NCBI RefSeq assembly: GCF_009362785.1
Contig: NZ_WHNQ01000007.1
Span: 62,001 to 126,000, forward strand
Source: Paraburkholderia atlantica
GTDB taxonomy: Bacteria > Pseudomonadota > Gammaproteobacteria > Burkholderiales > Burkholderiaceae
Direction: 5' to 3'
Length of the DNA: 64,000 nt
Each line of letters opens with the position of its first letter. Within the stretch, counting starts at the first letter, position 1. The translations under genes and the position numbers were made by a program. Below are positions 63,893 to 64,000 of the stretch, piece after piece. Under the pieces are notes generated by a model. It saw only the letters and a list, made by a program, of their open reading frames with translations, was not told where the DNA came from and did no database searches.

Positions 63893-64000
63893 TCAGGTTA
63901 GAGATGTGTCGACGATCCGGCGAGGTGTATCGAGATACTCCTTCGACTGCATCTCGACGATGCGCGACACCGTCCGCGTGAATTCGTTGGCCATCGGACC
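63893..64000 (-). CDS. C-terminal end of an unidentified gene (runs off the window)
   Basis: A minus-strand frame enters from the right edge and ends at a TGA (63893-63895) after 35 codons: ...MANEFTRTVSRIVEMQSKEYLDTPRRIVDTSLT. The codon pattern fits the window, and the frame is open to the edge. The helical, polar sequence is too short to assign to a family. The 98 bases between it and the DUF4096 start hold only that gene's promoter. Confidence 0.4.
   Translation of the reverse strand, partial: GPMANEFTRTVSRIVEMQSKEYLDTPRRIVDTSLT

Noticed and set aside
63250..63895. Complete insertion sequence around the IS5-type domain
   Set aside because: No terminal inverted repeats, no target duplication and no catalytic domain were found; the only inverted repeat is the terminator at 63275-63310.

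Overview
The window looks like a replicon of a Burkholderiaceae member, most likely Paraburkholderia or Burkholderia. The GC content is high, GC3-rich codons run throughout, and long antisense open frames are common. Lineage-typical genes include an imuA-imuB-dnaE2 mutasome, DUF4148, DUF2968 and DUF2147 proteins, a second long-tailed Hfq (Hfq2-like), a YafH-type FadE and many LysR regulators. I saw no rRNA, tRNA, CRISPR array or complete insertion sequence. All family names come from reading motifs by eye; no search was run.

Region 1 (1-7.4 kb) is DNA damage tolerance. A near-perfect LexA box (1039-1054) precedes imuA-imuB-dnaE2, and an SRAP/YedK-type abasic-site protein follows on the same strand. 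A small Cys-cluster protein diverges from the LexA box. Region 2 (7.6-12.3 kb) is glycogen breakdown, with glgP and a TTG-started glgX overlapping it. Region 3 (12.9-25.2 kb) is a minus-strand run that reads like a stress or envelope island. In transcription order it holds an AI-2E permease, a NodT/HlyD/FUSC tripartite efflux set, a TIGYGD potassium channel, a ClpG/ClpK-like AAA+ disaggregase, a TrkA-N channel-like protein, a SulP transporter and a DUF2252 protein.

Region 4 (25.5-43 kb) is a mosaic of small accessory genes. Its most unusual element is an in-frame chimera (25501-26151) joining the N-terminus of an alpha/beta-hydrolase to the C-terminus of a Csu-type fimbrial usher, still coupled to an intact SCPU-type tip adhesin gene. 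Also here are GFA and SnoaL-like proteins, a tautomerase, an HbpS/GlcG-like protein, an orphan PstS, a LysR/SDR divergent pair with a clear dyad operator, a GAF-histidine kinase-REC hybrid, an orphan SsuA, a YqjE-like holin-family pair and a protein with a possible PD-(D/E)XK nuclease core.

Region 5 (44.1-55.8 kb) has an MFS transporter with a strong terminator. A TetR gene follows, with an 18-bp dyad upstream, then a fatty-acid/acyl-CoA operon: fadE, a high-molecular-weight fabG, a MaoC hydratase, a thiolase and fadD, followed by a DUF1571 protein. Region 6 (55.8-59.6 kb, minus) is a compact five-gene unit: a tiny exported Ser/Asn-rich peptide, an ECF sigma factor, a membrane anti-sigma factor, a vanillyl-alcohol-oxidase-family flavoprotein and a small Tat-type exported protein. 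This is the best candidate in the window for an uncharacterised self-contained system. Region 7 (60-64 kb) carries hfq2, small DUF proteins, a stand-alone DUF4096/IS5-type domain protein and the tail of one more gene running off the end.
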